A DNA stretch of 64,000 nucleotides from an uncultured Oscillospiraceae bacterium (GTDB taxonomy: Bacteria; Bacillota; Clostridia; Oscillospirales; Oscillospiraceae): contig CAJUPU010000011.1 of the NCBI GenBank assembly GCA_910588495.1, positions 20,095 through 84,094 of the forward strand. Reading direction: 5' to 3'. A model generated the notes under the pieces. It worked only from the letters and a program-made list of their open reading frames with translations. It did not search any database and was not told where the DNA came from. The translations under genes were made by a program, and so were the position numbers. Of the stretch, positions 16,415 through 24,327 are shown piece after piece (position 1 is the stretch's first letter; each line of letters begins with the position of its first letter).

Positions 16415-18115
16415 GTGAAATATTATCCCATCAATGAGGACCTGGCCCGGCGGGCCAACGAGATGAACAGCTATTTCGAGTATGTGCCGGGCCGTGCCAC
16501 CCAGTCCTACCGGGCCGAGGTGGACGAGGCCGCCGCCCTGGCGGAGCGGCAAAAGCAGCGGGTGGACCCCATACATCATGACAAGATCGACCATCTGCTG
16601 GACACCTTCGCCCGGAAACTGGCGGACAATATTAACCGCCGCAATGAGATCGCCGCCCGGGTGCCCTCCATCCTGGTGGCCGGGGGGAGCAATTTCCCCG
16701 TCCGAAAAAAGCAGAAGCAGAACCAGGCGGACGCCGCCGCCATGGAGGAATACCAGCAGATCCGGGGCCTGCTGGACAAGATCCGGGGCACCGGCAGGGG
16801 CGGGATCAGTGCGGACGATCCCGCCGCTGTGGACAAGCTGAAGGTCAAGCTGGCCGGCCTGGAGGCTTTTCAGGAGAAAATGAAGGCGGTGAACGCCTAC
16901 TATCGTAAGCACGGGACGCTGGAGGGCTGTCCGCAATTGTCCGCTGTGGAGATCGAGAGGCTGAATGCCCGCATAGCCCGGAGCTGGCAGAAGTATCCCA
17001 GCCCCTATGACAGCTTTCTCCTAAACAACAATAACGCCAACATCCGTCAGACAAAAAAACGGATCGAGGAGCTGTCTGCGAAAGCGAATATAGACTATGA
17101 GGGCTGGGTTTTTGAGGGTGGCGAGGTGAAGATGGACCGGGAAATCAACCGGCTCCAGGTGTTCTTCCACGAGAAGCCGGACCGGGACACCTGTTCGGCC
17201 ATGCGGCACAGCGGCTTTAAATGGGCGCCCAGTGTGGGCGCTTGGCAGAGGCAGCTCACCAGCAACGCTATCTACGCCGCCAAGCATCTGGACTGCCTCC
17301 GGCCCCTGTCCGGGGAGCGGCCCGCACCGGAGCAGGCTGGATCTGTTCAAGAACCAGCCCACGATGCCGCTCCCGGCTGGCGGTTTTACATCATCGCCGA
17401 CCTGAAAACCTGGGCGGACAACGCCCCGGAGCCCAGTGAGCTGGAACATTTTGATTCCTTTGAAGCGGCCCGGGCCCGGTTTGAGGAGCTGCGGGACCAG
17501 GACTACAACAGCGAGGCGGCGGAGCCCGGCCCGGACGGTCAGCCCCCTGCCCGCCTGACGCTGGGGCTAGAGAGCGCCGATGGTACGAGCGCCGCCGACA
17601 TCCTCCATGTGCGTCAGGGAGAAAACTACCTTGTCACCGACTTTACCCGGTCAGAGCGGCTCCGGGACGATCCCGCGGTCATGGAGATCCTCGCCCGTGT
17701 CTCCCGGGAGATGGGCTTTGACCGGGTGCGGGTGTGGGAGCAAGGGGACGGCGGCCGTCATATATTGTCTACCATTCCTTTTGCGGAGTGGGACAACCCC
17801 TGGTTCCCCTCCGCTACGCCGGGCCGGATCGCCGCCCGGTATTATGAGTTCCTGGATCTGTGTCATCCGTTCCAGTGGGACGAGGCACAACGCCAGTCGT
17901 GGATCAGAGAGACCGTCCAGCGCATCCTGCGGGAGGGAGAGGAAGGCATCGTACATATGGCGCTGTTCGCTGCCGGAACCGCGGTAGCGCAGAGCGATAT
18001 GGCTCCCAGGAAGCTGTTCGACGAGCTGCGCCAAGAACTGGATGAATATCTGGAGCAAGGGTTGGATGCTGTGCAAAAGCAGAAACCGCCGCGCAGAAAA
18101 TCGCGGGAGCGGTAG
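16415..18115 (+). CDS. Large conserved ICE accessory protein (566 aa)
   Basis: The chosen GTG start (VKYYPINEDLARRANEMNSY) has GAGGAGG 8 bp upstream; a TTG two codons earlier is possible. The N-terminal ~300 residues are conserved in clostridial ICEs: a helical region with QKQRVDPIHHDKIDHLLDTF, then VPSILVAGGSNFPVRKKQKQ, and a beta domain ending GFKWAPSVGAWQRQL. The latter resembles domains fused to large polyvalent proteins. A second part (WRFYIIADLKTWADNAPEPS) follows from about residue 325. No enzyme motif. Ends PPRRKSRER and is followed by a strong terminator. Confidence 0.75.
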   Translation: MKYYPINEDLARRANEMNSYFEYVPGRATQSYRAEVDEAAALAERQKQRVDPIHHDKIDHLLDTFARKLADNINRRNEIAARVPSILVAGGSNFPVRKKQKQNQADAAAMEEYQQIRGLLDKIRGTGRGGISADDPAAVDKLKVKLAGLEAFQEKMKAVNAYYRKHGTLEGCPQLSAVEIERLNARIARSWQKYPSPYDSFLLNNNNANIRQTKKRIEELSAKANIDYEGWVFEGGEVKMDREINRLQVFFHEKPDRDTCSAMRHSGFKWAPSVGAWQRQLTSNAIYAAKHLDCLRPLSGERPAPEQAGSVQEPAHDAAPGWRFYIIADLKTWADNAPEPSELEHFDSFEAARARFEELRDQDYNSEAAEPGPDGQPPARLTLGLESADGTSAADILHVRQGENYLVTDFTRSERLRDDPAVMEILARVSREMGFDRVRVWEQGDGGRHILSTIPFAEWDNPWFPSATPGRIAARYYEFLDLCHPFQWDEAQRQSWIRETVQRILREGEEGIVHMALFAAGTAVAQSDMAPRKLFDELRQELDEYLEQGLDAVQKQKPPRRKSRER

Positions 18116-18154
18116 AGGCCAAGGGGTTACGGGAAACCCCTTGGCCTCCTTTTT
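18115..18154 (+). terminator. Rho-independent terminator after accessory operon
   Basis: A perfect 14-bp stem (GAGGCCAAGGGGTT / AACCCCTTGGCCTC) with loop ACGGGA, followed by CTTTTT. It begins at the stop codon of the preceding gene and probably ends the long accessory transcript. Confidence 0.88.
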
Positions 18155-18210
18155 GAGCCGAATTTGTTCTATCACGGTGTCTGTGCTGACACCGGAAGGG
18201 AGATGATCGT

Positions 18211-18603
18211 TTGCCCCGATCTGAGATCAAAGGCTGTTTCTTCTTCAAGGCCAGCCACGCCCAGGAGCTGATGGAGGAAAAGCCCGCGCAGACCATCCAT
18301 GTGGAAGTGGTCAGGGTCATCCATCTGTCTGCCCAGCACTTCCAGCACTTTTCCGCTAATCTGCTGCGGGATATGCCATTCCTCGCCCCCTATAAGGACA
18401 GCACCAGCTATGATAACGGTGTGACCCGCTGCCTGCTGGTGACCACCGAGAGGCACCATGACGGGATCTTGGTGAACTGCGAGGGCTATGATTATGCCCG
18501 ATATTCCTGTTATGTGTCTGACAAACACAGCCTGGATCTGCGGGATGTGCCCGTGGAGCACTACGACCTGAAGCGGCAGCCCCATGACAGGCAAGAGAGG
18601 TGA
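18211..18603 (+). CDS. DUF6329-like conserved protein
   Basis: A 130-residue protein with TTG start preceded by GGAAGGGAG. It contains IHVEVVRVIHLSAQHFQHFS, GVTRCLLVTTERHHDGILVN and CEGYDYARYSCYVSDKHSLD. This resembles a family of ICE proteins I believe is DUF6329, though the number should be checked. It lies alone between a terminator and the putative oriT and ends LKRQPHDRQER. A small hairpin (CGGTGTC / GACACCG, 18176-18196) sits just upstream. Confidence 0.65.
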   Translation: MPRSEIKGCFFFKASHAQELMEEKPAQTIHVEVVRVIHLSAQHFQHFSANLLRDMPFLAPYKDSTSYDNGVTRCLLVTTERHHDGILVNCEGYDYARYSCYVSDKHSLDLRDVPVEHYDLKRQPHDRQER

Positions 18604-18840
18604 TCGTTTACACGGGGCCCCCGCCGCAACCCAGCGAAACGGTTGCGGTGGGGAGAGGAAGAAGAAATGAAGCGGGCGTAGTCCTCGCTAAACAGCGGGG
18701 ACTACGCAGAGCGAAATTTCTTCTGACGAAGGGCGGGCTCCGCCCGCCCGAGGGGGTCGCCGCCGCTGGCGGCGACCCCGCAAGCATAGCGCAAATGTAC
18801 ATTTTGCGCGCTTGCAGGGGTATCCCCCTGTCCCCATATG
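18604..18840 (+). other. Putative origin of transfer (oriT), cluster of five hairpins
   Basis: No gene fits here. Five inverted repeats follow one another: 18619-18653 (CCGCAACC / GGTTGCGG core); 18676-18707 (14-bp stem GCGTAGTCCTCGCT, loop AAAC); 18731-18749 (GGGCGGGC / GCCCGCCC); 18753-18779 (perfect 12-bp stem from GGGGTCGCCGCC); and 18780-18815 (GCAAGC and GCGCAAA arms). They end in CAGGGGTATCCCCCTG at 18815-18830. The latter loosely recalls the TATCCTG nick region of MOBP relaxases. Location just before the relaxosome genes supports oriT. The exact nick site is a guess. Confidence 0.6.
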
Positions 18841-18882
18841 CCGCCTGCGGGCGGAAAATCGGCGGCGGTGCCGCAGGAAGGA

Positions 18883-19245
18883 GTGTATCCAACGAAAAAA
18901 TTAACTTATGAACAGGCGAGAAGTTATATTAGCGGTGAGGCGCCATTTGACAAACTGGAGTGGGAACGTCAACATATACTGCACTTACGAGACGCTGTGG
19001 AAAGGGCACTTTTGGAATTGGCTCCTTGTTACTTTGAAAATCTGAGAAAGACCTGCGCCCGGTATATTGAAAATCATAAAGATACGCCCAATCGGAAGGA
19101 GTTAAACGCTCTTATGGAAACCTACGCCAAAGTTGTTCGGGCCACCGACGATTTCCGCATAAGAGGAACGATTTCAGATGGAAACCATATAGGTGGCCGC
19201 TCAAAGAAGGTGAAACGAAATCGAAAAACACCACCTTCACGTTGA
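18883..19245 (+). CDS. Small protein upstream of mobC, unknown function
   Basis: A 120-residue protein, with GTG at 18883 as the best start (upstream GGAAGGA is very close; the start is uncertain). It contains a helical segment (EWERQHILHLRDAVERALLE) and a second one with Cys (APCYFENLRKTCARYIENHK), ending in a very basic stretch (RSKKVKRNRKTPPSR). It has lower G+C than the operon upstream. Its 3' end overlaps the mobC frame by up to 26 bp. Position suggests an accessory relaxosome or regulatory protein. Confidence 0.55.
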   Translation: MYPTKKLTYEQARSYISGEAPFDKLEWERQHILHLRDAVERALLELAPCYFENLRKTCARYIENHKDTPNRKELNALMETYAKVVRATDDFRIRGTISDGNHIGGRSKKVKRNRKTPPSR

Positions 19246-19525
19246 GCTGACACCAGCGCAGTATGAGCGGCTGGTGACCCAGGCCAGGCAGTGCGGTCTC
19301 TCCCGGAGGGCCTACCTGGTCCGTCTCATCGAGGGAGTGCCCGTCCGGGCCCGCCCCTCCCAGGAGATCAAGGAGCTTCGGACGGAGATCCACCACATTG
19401 GGAACAATATAAACCAAATTGCCCGCAGCGTCAACGCCGGGATCGCCAGGGCGGAGGACGCCAAGCGGGGGCTGTTCCTGCTGGATCAGGTCTATGAGCT
19501 GATGTACCAGATTGCGAAAAAATAG
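19220..19525 (+). CDS. mobC: MobC-type relaxosome accessory protein with apparent ATC start
   Basis: The frame encodes a ribbon-helix-helix start (HHLHVELTPAQYERLVTQAR, then CGLSRRAYLVRLIEG) and the conserved MobC C-terminal part (EIKELRTEIHHIGNNINQIA, then SVNAG). Such proteins bind oriT and help the relaxase open the strands. The frame closes at a stop at 19211. No ATG, GTG or TTG exists before GTG 19274, which would remove the DNA-contacting beta strand. ATC at 19220, preceded by AAGAAGGTG, gives the complete domain. A +1 frameshift from the upstream gene at AAAAA (19224-19228) is the alternative. Confidence 0.75.
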   Translation: MEKHHLHVELTPAQYERLVTQARQCGLSRRAYLVRLIEGVPVRARPSQEIKELRTEIHHIGNNINQIARSVNAGIARAEDAKRGLFLLDQVYELMYQIAKK

Positions 19526-19558
19526 GGTGCTTCGATTCCCTTTGAGGCGGCAGTGTGG

Positions 19559-19564
19559 TATAAT
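19559..19564 (+). promoter_or_regulatory. Promoter -10 box for nitroreductase gene
   Basis: A TATAAT box stands 32 bp before the nitroreductase start. The best -35 at correct spacing (TTCCCT, 19536-19541, 17 bp) is weak. An AAC-GATTGGAGGA ribosome site follows. Confidence 0.5.
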
Positions 19565-19595
19565 AGCGGCAATTAACGATTGGAGGAACCCCTGC

Positions 19596-20264
19596 ATGAC
19601 AGAATTGGAAGCCATCCGGGCGCGGCACAGCGTCCGGCAGTATTTGAACAAGCCCCTGAAGCCGGAGGAGCTGGCGACGCTCCGGGCGGAGGTGGACGCC
19701 TGCAACCGGGAGAGCGGCCTGCACATCCAGCTGGTCACCAACGAGCCCAAAGCCTTTGAGGGCACCATGGCCCGGTACGGCAAGTTCAGCGGGGTGCAAA
19801 ACTATTTCGCGCTGGTGGGCAAGGCCGGGCCGGACCTCCAGGAGAAGTGCGGCTACTGGGGGGAGCGGCTGGTGCTGAAGGCCCAGATGATGGGGCTGAA
19901 CACCTGCTGGGTGGCGCTGACCTTCACCAAGGTGAGGTCGGCCTACACCCTGGGCGACGGGGAGAAGCTGGCCGCCGTCATCGCCCTGGGCCACGGCGCC
20001 ACACAGGGCGTCCCCCACAAGTCCAAGCCCCTGGAGGAGCTGGCCAGGGCCGAGGGGCCCATGCCAGACTGGTTCCGGGCCGGGATGGAGGCGGTCCTGC
20101 TGGCCCCCACGGCGGTGAACCAGCAGAAATTCTTGTTTGCATTGGAGGAGGACGGCAGGGTGTCCGCCCAGCCGGGCCACGCCTTCTATGTGAAGATGGA
20201 CCTGGGCATCGCCAAATACCACTTTGAGGTGGGTGCGGGGAAAGAAAATGTTCAGTGGGCGTGA
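19596..20264 (+). CDS. Nitroreductase-family flavoprotein
   Basis: A 222-residue protein (ATG 19596, TGGAGGA 8 bp upstream). The N-terminal EAIRARHSVRQYLNKPLKPE is the FMN-binding signature of nitroreductases. GYWGERLVLKAQMMGLNTCWVA and the C-terminal APTAVNQQKFLF are also typical. It would use FMN and NAD(P)H to reduce a small substrate; the substrate is unknown. It is the first of four cargo genes placed between mobC and the relaxase gene and is not needed for conjugation. Confidence 0.85.
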   Translation: MTELEAIRARHSVRQYLNKPLKPEELATLRAEVDACNRESGLHIQLVTNEPKAFEGTMARYGKFSGVQNYFALVGKAGPDLQEKCGYWGERLVLKAQMMGLNTCWVALTFTKVRSAYTLGDGEKLAAVIALGHGATQGVPHKSKPLEELARAEGPMPDWFRAGMEAVLLAPTAVNQQKFLFALEEDGRVSAQPGHAFYVKMDLGIAKYHFEVGAGKENVQWA

Positions 20265-20317
20265 CCATCCCAGTATGCCATGCCTTTCAGCTATGGCGAC
20301 CTATTCATTTTAGGCGT

Positions 20318-20346
20318 TTGCTTTTCCGCCCCGCTTGCTGTAAAAT
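20318..20346 (+). promoter_or_regulatory. Promoter for aldo/keto reductase gene
   Basis: TTGCTT (20318-20323), 17-bp spacer, TAAAAT (20341-20346), with the coding start 34 bp downstream. Good match to a vegetative sigma-A promoter. Confidence 0.7.
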
Positions 20347-20379
20347 GAGCATATCATACGAATTATGGAGGAAATTTTC

Positions 20380-21483
20380 ATGGAATACCGGATCAACCGG
20401 ACCACCGGCGACCGGATCAGCGTCATCGGCCTGGGCACCAGCTACATCTGCGACGCCAGCGAGAGGGAGGCGGTGGACGCCCTGACCTTCGCCTACGAGA
20501 ACGGGGTGAACCACGCCGACCTGGCCACTGCAAAGGCGGGCACCTTCGCTTACTACGGCGCGGCCTTCGCCTCGGTGCGGAAAAATATCCGCTACCAGGT
20601 GCATTTCGGCGCCAACTATGAGACTGGGGAGTACGGCTGGTCCACCGATCTGGACACGGTGAAACGCTCGGTGGACTGGCAGCTCACCCAGCTCAAGACC
20701 GACTACATCGACTACGGCATGATCCACTGCCTGGACGAGGAGAAGGACTGGCGGGCCTACCGGGACGGCGGCATCCTGGACTTTCTGCTGGACATGAAAG
20801 AGCAGGGGGTGGTGCGGCACATCGGCCTGTCCTCCCATACCCCCGCCCTGGCCAATGAGGTGCTGGACACCGGGCTGGTGGAGCTGCTGATGTTCTCCAT
20901 CAACCCCGGCTACGACTACCACCATGGGGAGTTCGCCAACGGCACCGCCGGGGAGCGGATGGAGCTGTACCGCCGCTGCGAGGCAGCGGGGATCGGCATC
21001 ACCGTGATGAAGCCCTTCTCCGGCGGCCAGCTGCTGGACGCCAAAGCGTCACCCTTTGGGCAGGCCCTCACCAAATATCAGTGCATCCAGTACGCCCTGG
21101 ACAAGCCGGGGGTGCTGTCCGTCCTGCCCGGCATCCGGGGGAAGCAGGACATGGTGGAGCTGCTGGGCTTCCTGGACGCCCCCCCGGAGGAGCGGGACTA
21201 CTCGGTGCTGGGCACCTTCGCGCCCCGGGACGCGGCGGGGGCCTGCGTGTACTGCAACCACTGCCAGCCCTGCCCGGCTGGGCTGAACGTGGGCCTCATC
21301 AACAAGTATTACGACCTGGCCCTGGCCGGGGACGCCATGGCGGCGGACCACTACGCCAAGCTGGACAAGAAGGCGTCCGACTGCACCGGCTGCGGCCACT
21401 GCGACAGGCGGTGTCCCTTCCATGTGGCCCAGAGCGGCAGGATGAAGGAGATCAGCAGATATTTTGAGATACAAAAGGGATGA
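20380..21483 (+). CDS. Aldo/keto reductase with C-terminal 4Fe-4S domain
   Basis: A 367-residue protein (ATG 20380 after ATGGAGGAAATTTTC). The N-terminal ~270 residues are an aldo/keto reductase barrel (ISVIGLGTSYICD, NHADLATAKAG, DYIDYGMIHCLDEEKDW, VRHIGLSSHTP, GITVMKPFSGGQ). The C-terminus has two Cys clusters, CVYCNHCQPCP and CTGCGHCDRRCPF. The second is a ferredoxin CxxCxxCxxxCP-type motif for a 4Fe-4S cluster. Such fusions occur in anaerobes; the substrate is unknown. A phosphatase gene follows after 9 bp. Confidence 0.88.
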   Translation: MEYRINRTTGDRISVIGLGTSYICDASEREAVDALTFAYENGVNHADLATAKAGTFAYYGAAFASVRKNIRYQVHFGANYETGEYGWSTDLDTVKRSVDWQLTQLKTDYIDYGMIHCLDEEKDWRAYRDGGILDFLLDMKEQGVVRHIGLSSHTPALANEVLDTGLVELLMFSINPGYDYHHGEFANGTAGERMELYRRCEAAGIGITVMKPFSGGQLLDAKASPFGQALTKYQCIQYALDKPGVLSVLPGIRGKQDMVELLGFLDAPPEERDYSVLGTFAPRDAAGACVYCNHCQPCPAGLNVGLINKYYDLALAGDAMAADHYAKLDKKASDCTGCGHCDRRCPFHVAQSGRMKEISRYFEIQKG

Positions 21484-21492
21484 AGTAATCAT

Positions 21493-22161
21493 ATGAGCAA
21501 ATTCACGGTATATTTTGTCCGCCACGGCCTGACCACCAGCAACGAGAAGGGCCTGCTGTGCGGCTCCACCGACGCGCTGGTATCTGAGCAGGGGCGCCGG
21601 GAGCTGCATGAGCTGAAGCGGCTCTATCCTTACCCGGAGGTGGACCACCTCTACGCCAGCCCCGCCATCCGCTGCCGGGAGACCGCCGCCATCCTCTACC
21701 CCGGCATGGAGCCGGAGTTGGTGGAGAACTTCTGGGAATACCGCTTCGGGGAGCTGGAAAACCGCCCGGCCTCAGAGATCATGGAAGGGGCCGCCGGTAA
21801 AAAATGGCTGGAACAGGCCCCTGACCTTGGCTTCCCTGGCGGGGAAACACTGATGGAAACCCAGCTGCGGGCCCTGGCCGGGATGACCCATGTGGTAGCG
21901 GAGGTCCGGCGCAGCGGGTACAAAAAGGTGGCCATTGTCGCCCACGGAGAGGTGTTCTCCCTGCTGTTCCAGGCGGCGCTGGCGTCAGACCAGCCCCCGG
22001 AGGCGTTCCTGCTCTGCCCCAACGGCATGGGCGTGGCCGCCGAGGTGGACTGCGAGACCTGGTTCCGGGAGCGGAAAATGGATTTTCTGGAGTTCTTTCC
22101 CTTCGGCGCGCCCCGGCTCAAGCCGGAGGACTCCCCCTATTTTCAGCCAAACATGAAATAG
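21493..22161 (+). CDS. Histidine phosphatase (phosphoglycerate-mutase-like)
   Basis: A 222-residue protein with the RHG catalytic motif at the N-terminus (VYFVRHGLTTSNEKG), the second Arg in SPAIRCRETA, the catalytic Glu region (WEYRFGELENRP) and the second His in VAIVAHGEVFS. Family members remove phosphate from small metabolites or sugars; the substrate is unknown. It is co-transcribed with the reductase gene and closed by a strong terminator. Confidence 0.88.
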   Translation: MSKFTVYFVRHGLTTSNEKGLLCGSTDALVSEQGRRELHELKRLYPYPEVDHLYASPAIRCRETAAILYPGMEPELVENFWEYRFGELENRPASEIMEGAAGKKWLEQAPDLGFPGGETLMETQLRALAGMTHVVAEVRRSGYKKVAIVAHGEVFSLLFQAALASDQPPEAFLLCPNGMGVAAEVDCETWFRERKMDFLEFFPFGAPRLKPEDSPYFQPNMK

Positions 22162-22173
22162 CCTTCTGACTGA

Positions 22174-22209
22174 GGAGAACGGATTCTAAATGATCCGTTC
22201 TCCTTTTTT
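22174..22209 (+). terminator. Rho-independent terminator after phosphatase
   Basis: A perfect 11-bp stem (GGAGAACGGAT / ATCCGTTCTCC), loop TCTAAATG, followed by TTTTTT. Closes the reductase-phosphatase unit. Confidence 0.9.
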
Positions 22210-22307
22210 GCGCTGTTTCGCCGAAGCAGGGCTGTGAGCCGATGCACCGGATGGCAAAAAAACTGTTTCATGTTTACAGCAGAAAAATGTTGTCCACCTG
22301 TTTTTGC

Positions 22308-22336
22308 TTGTTTCAAGCACGAAAAAATGGTATAAT
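22308..22336 (+). promoter_or_regulatory. Promoter of HD-domain gene
   Basis: TTGTTT (22308-22313), 17-bp spacer ending in the extended element TGG, then TATAAT (22331-22336). One of the best promoter matches in the window. Confidence 0.8.
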
Positions 22337-22363
22337 AACCTATTACATCGAAAGGGTGACGAA

Positions 22364-22867
22364 ATGAAAACCGCGAAGAACATTGCGAAACTCACCGAAA
22401 AAATGATCAAGTTTTATGACGGTGATCTCCACGACATCAACCATTTCCTGAAGGTCTACGCCTACGCCAAGACCATCGGCCAGTGCGAGGGGCTGGATGA
22501 GATGTCCCAGATGAGCTTGGAGGCGGCGGCCATCGTCCACGACATCGCCTGTCCGCTCTGTCGTGAAAAACACGGTAGTGCTGACGGCAAACACCAGGAA
22601 CAGGAGGGCCCCGCGCTGACAATCCCATTCCTGAAGGGCAGCGGCCTGCACCAAGCCTGTGTGGGACGGGTGGTCTACCTGGTGGGCCACCACCACACCA
22701 CGGAGAAGGTGGACGGGCCGGACTACCAGATCCTGCTGGAGGCGGACTATCTGGTCAACGCCGATGAGGGGAACTACACCCGGGAACATATCGAGCAGGC
22801 GATGGAAAAGCTCTTCAAAACGGAGACAGGAAAGTCGTTTCTTCAGTCCATATATCTGAAAAATTGA
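22364..22867 (+). CDS. HD-domain phosphohydrolase
   Basis: A 167-residue protein (ATG 22364, AAAGGGTGAC upstream). Metal-binding HD signature: DLHDINHFLKVYAYA (first His), AAIVHDIACP with H59-D60, then GHHHTTE and LLEADYLVNADEG. HD proteins hydrolyse phosphate esters, often nucleotides; substrate unknown. The gene has its own strong promoter and terminator and is inserted between mobC and the relaxase gene. Confidence 0.85.
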   Translation: MKTAKNIAKLTEKMIKFYDGDLHDINHFLKVYAYAKTIGQCEGLDEMSQMSLEAAAIVHDIACPLCREKHGSADGKHQEQEGPALTIPFLKGSGLHQACVGRVVYLVGHHHTTEKVDGPDYQILLEADYLVNADEGNYTREHIEQAMEKLFKTETGKSFLQSIYLKN

Positions 22868-22878
22868 AAGAAAACGCT

Positions 22879-22913
22879 GCGGGCGGGCTCTCAGGAGTCT
22901 GCCCGCTTTTTTT
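22879..22913 (+). terminator. Rho-independent terminator after HD gene
   Basis: A 12-bp stem (GCGGGCGGGCTC / GAGTCTGCCCGC, two G-T pairs), loop TCAG, then TTTTTTT. It ends 10 bp before the relaxase ATG, so transcription from upstream would be strongly reduced here. Confidence 0.88.
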
Positions 22914-22923
22914 GAGGTGATCC

Positions 22924-24327
22924 ATGGCCGTCACGAAAATATTAGCCCGCCACGCCCGGCTGGACCTGGGCATCAAGTACATCCTCAACGGGGACAAGAC
23001 GGAGGAGCATACCCTCACGGTCCACCTCAACTGCGATCCTGGCCGGGAGTGCCGCCAGATGCTGGATACCAAGCGGGAGGTGGGCAAGACGGACGGGGTG
23101 CAATACTACCACATCATCCAGTCCTTCAAGCCCGGCGAGGTGTCCCCGGAGCTGGCCCTGGACATCGCCAAGGCGTTCGCCCAGGAGCATTTGCCGGGGT
23201 ACGAGACGGTGATCGCCGTCCATGTGGACAAGGAGCACATCCACGCCCACCTGATCTTCAACTCCGTCAACGCCGACACAGGGGAGAAATACCACAGCAA
23301 TGCCCGGACCTACTACAGCCAGATCCGGGCCGTGTCGGACCGGCTGTGCCGGGAGCACGGGCTGTCCGTCCTCATGTCGGGCCAGCCCTCCCAGGCGGTG
23401 AGCTACGCCGAGTGGCTCCGCCAGTCCAAGGGACAGCCCACCTTCCGCACCATGCTGGAGGCCGACCTGCGCGCCGCCATCGACAGCGCCAACGATTTGG
23501 GGCACTTCTACCTGTTGATGGAACACGCAGGGTATGAAATTTACCACGGCAACCGCCTGGGCTTCCGGCTGCGGGGCCAGGATCGGTTCATGTACCCAGG
23601 CCGGAGAAACGGGTTGTTCACCGAGGAGGGCATCCGGGCCGCCATCGAGGGCAACCTCACCGCCATCGAGGCGGGACTGCGGCCCGCCAATTTGCGCCGC
23701 CCGGCGTACCGGCCCTATAAAAAGCACCCGAAATATACCGGATTTATGGCGCTTTACGTCCACTATCTGTATGTGCTGGGCAAGGCGGGCCAGCGGCAGT
23801 ATCCGCCCAAAGTGACGCCCCGGCTCCGCCAGGAAGTGACGCGGGCGGAGCGATACCGGGCCCAACTTGCCTTCCTCCGGGAGAACGAGATCAGCACCCC
23901 CGAGGAGATGTCCGCCTTTGAGGCCCGGACGGAGGAAGCGCTGGCCGATCTCACCAAGCAGCGGATCGTCCTCAACGTCCGCAAAAAGAGGCGGAAAAAG
24001 TGGTACGACGCCCTGGCCGACGCGGAGGCCCTGGCCCCCGCCGCCCGGCTCTACGGGGAGGGCCTGTCCGGGATGGAGGAGGAATTCGCCCGGTATATGG
24101 ACGCCCTGGACGTGCTGGAGGGGTGCCCCATTCCCCGGGACCGGCTGACGGCGGAAAAGGCGGATATCTACCGCCAGCTGGCGGAGGTCAACCGGCAAAT
24201 CCGGGCGGAGCGGAAAAAGCTGGCCTTTTGCCGGGAGATCCGGGAAAACCTGCCCAGGATGGAGCGGGAGATCCAAAACATCAAAATGAAAGACGAGGTG
24301 ATCCGAGATGACGATAGGAGGCGGTGA
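22924..24327 (+). CDS. MobP-family relaxase (MobA/VirD2 type)
   Basis: A 467-residue conjugative relaxase. Tyr8-region candidates aside, the metal-binding His triad is clear: His63 in YYHIIQSFKPGE and HIHAH at 105-109 (VDKEHIHAHLIFN). The enzyme nicks oriT and stays bound to the DNA 5' end. A Tyr nucleophile is not obvious at the extreme N-terminus (first Tyr is Y19 in LGIKYILNG). The C-terminal ~200 residues are charged and helical, as is usual for the domain that meets the coupling protein. It overlaps the pcfB-like gene by 20 bp. Confidence 0.9.
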   Translation: MAVTKILARHARLDLGIKYILNGDKTEEHTLTVHLNCDPGRECRQMLDTKREVGKTDGVQYYHIIQSFKPGEVSPELALDIAKAFAQEHLPGYETVIAVHVDKEHIHAHLIFNSVNADTGEKYHSNARTYYSQIRAVSDRLCREHGLSVLMSGQPSQAVSYAEWLRQSKGQPTFRTMLEADLRAAIDSANDLGHFYLLMEHAGYEIYHGNRLGFRLRGQDRFMYPGRRNGLFTEEGIRAAIEGNLTAIEAGLRPANLRRPAYRPYKKHPKYTGFMALYVHYLYVLGKAGQRQYPPKVTPRLRQEVTRAERYRAQLAFLRENEISTPEEMSAFEARTEEALADLTKQRIVLNVRKKRRKKWYDALADAEALAPAARLYGEGLSGMEEEFARYMDALDVLEGCPIPRDRLTAEKADIYRQLAEVNRQIRAERKKLAFCREIRENLPRMEREIQNIKMKDEVIRDDDRRR

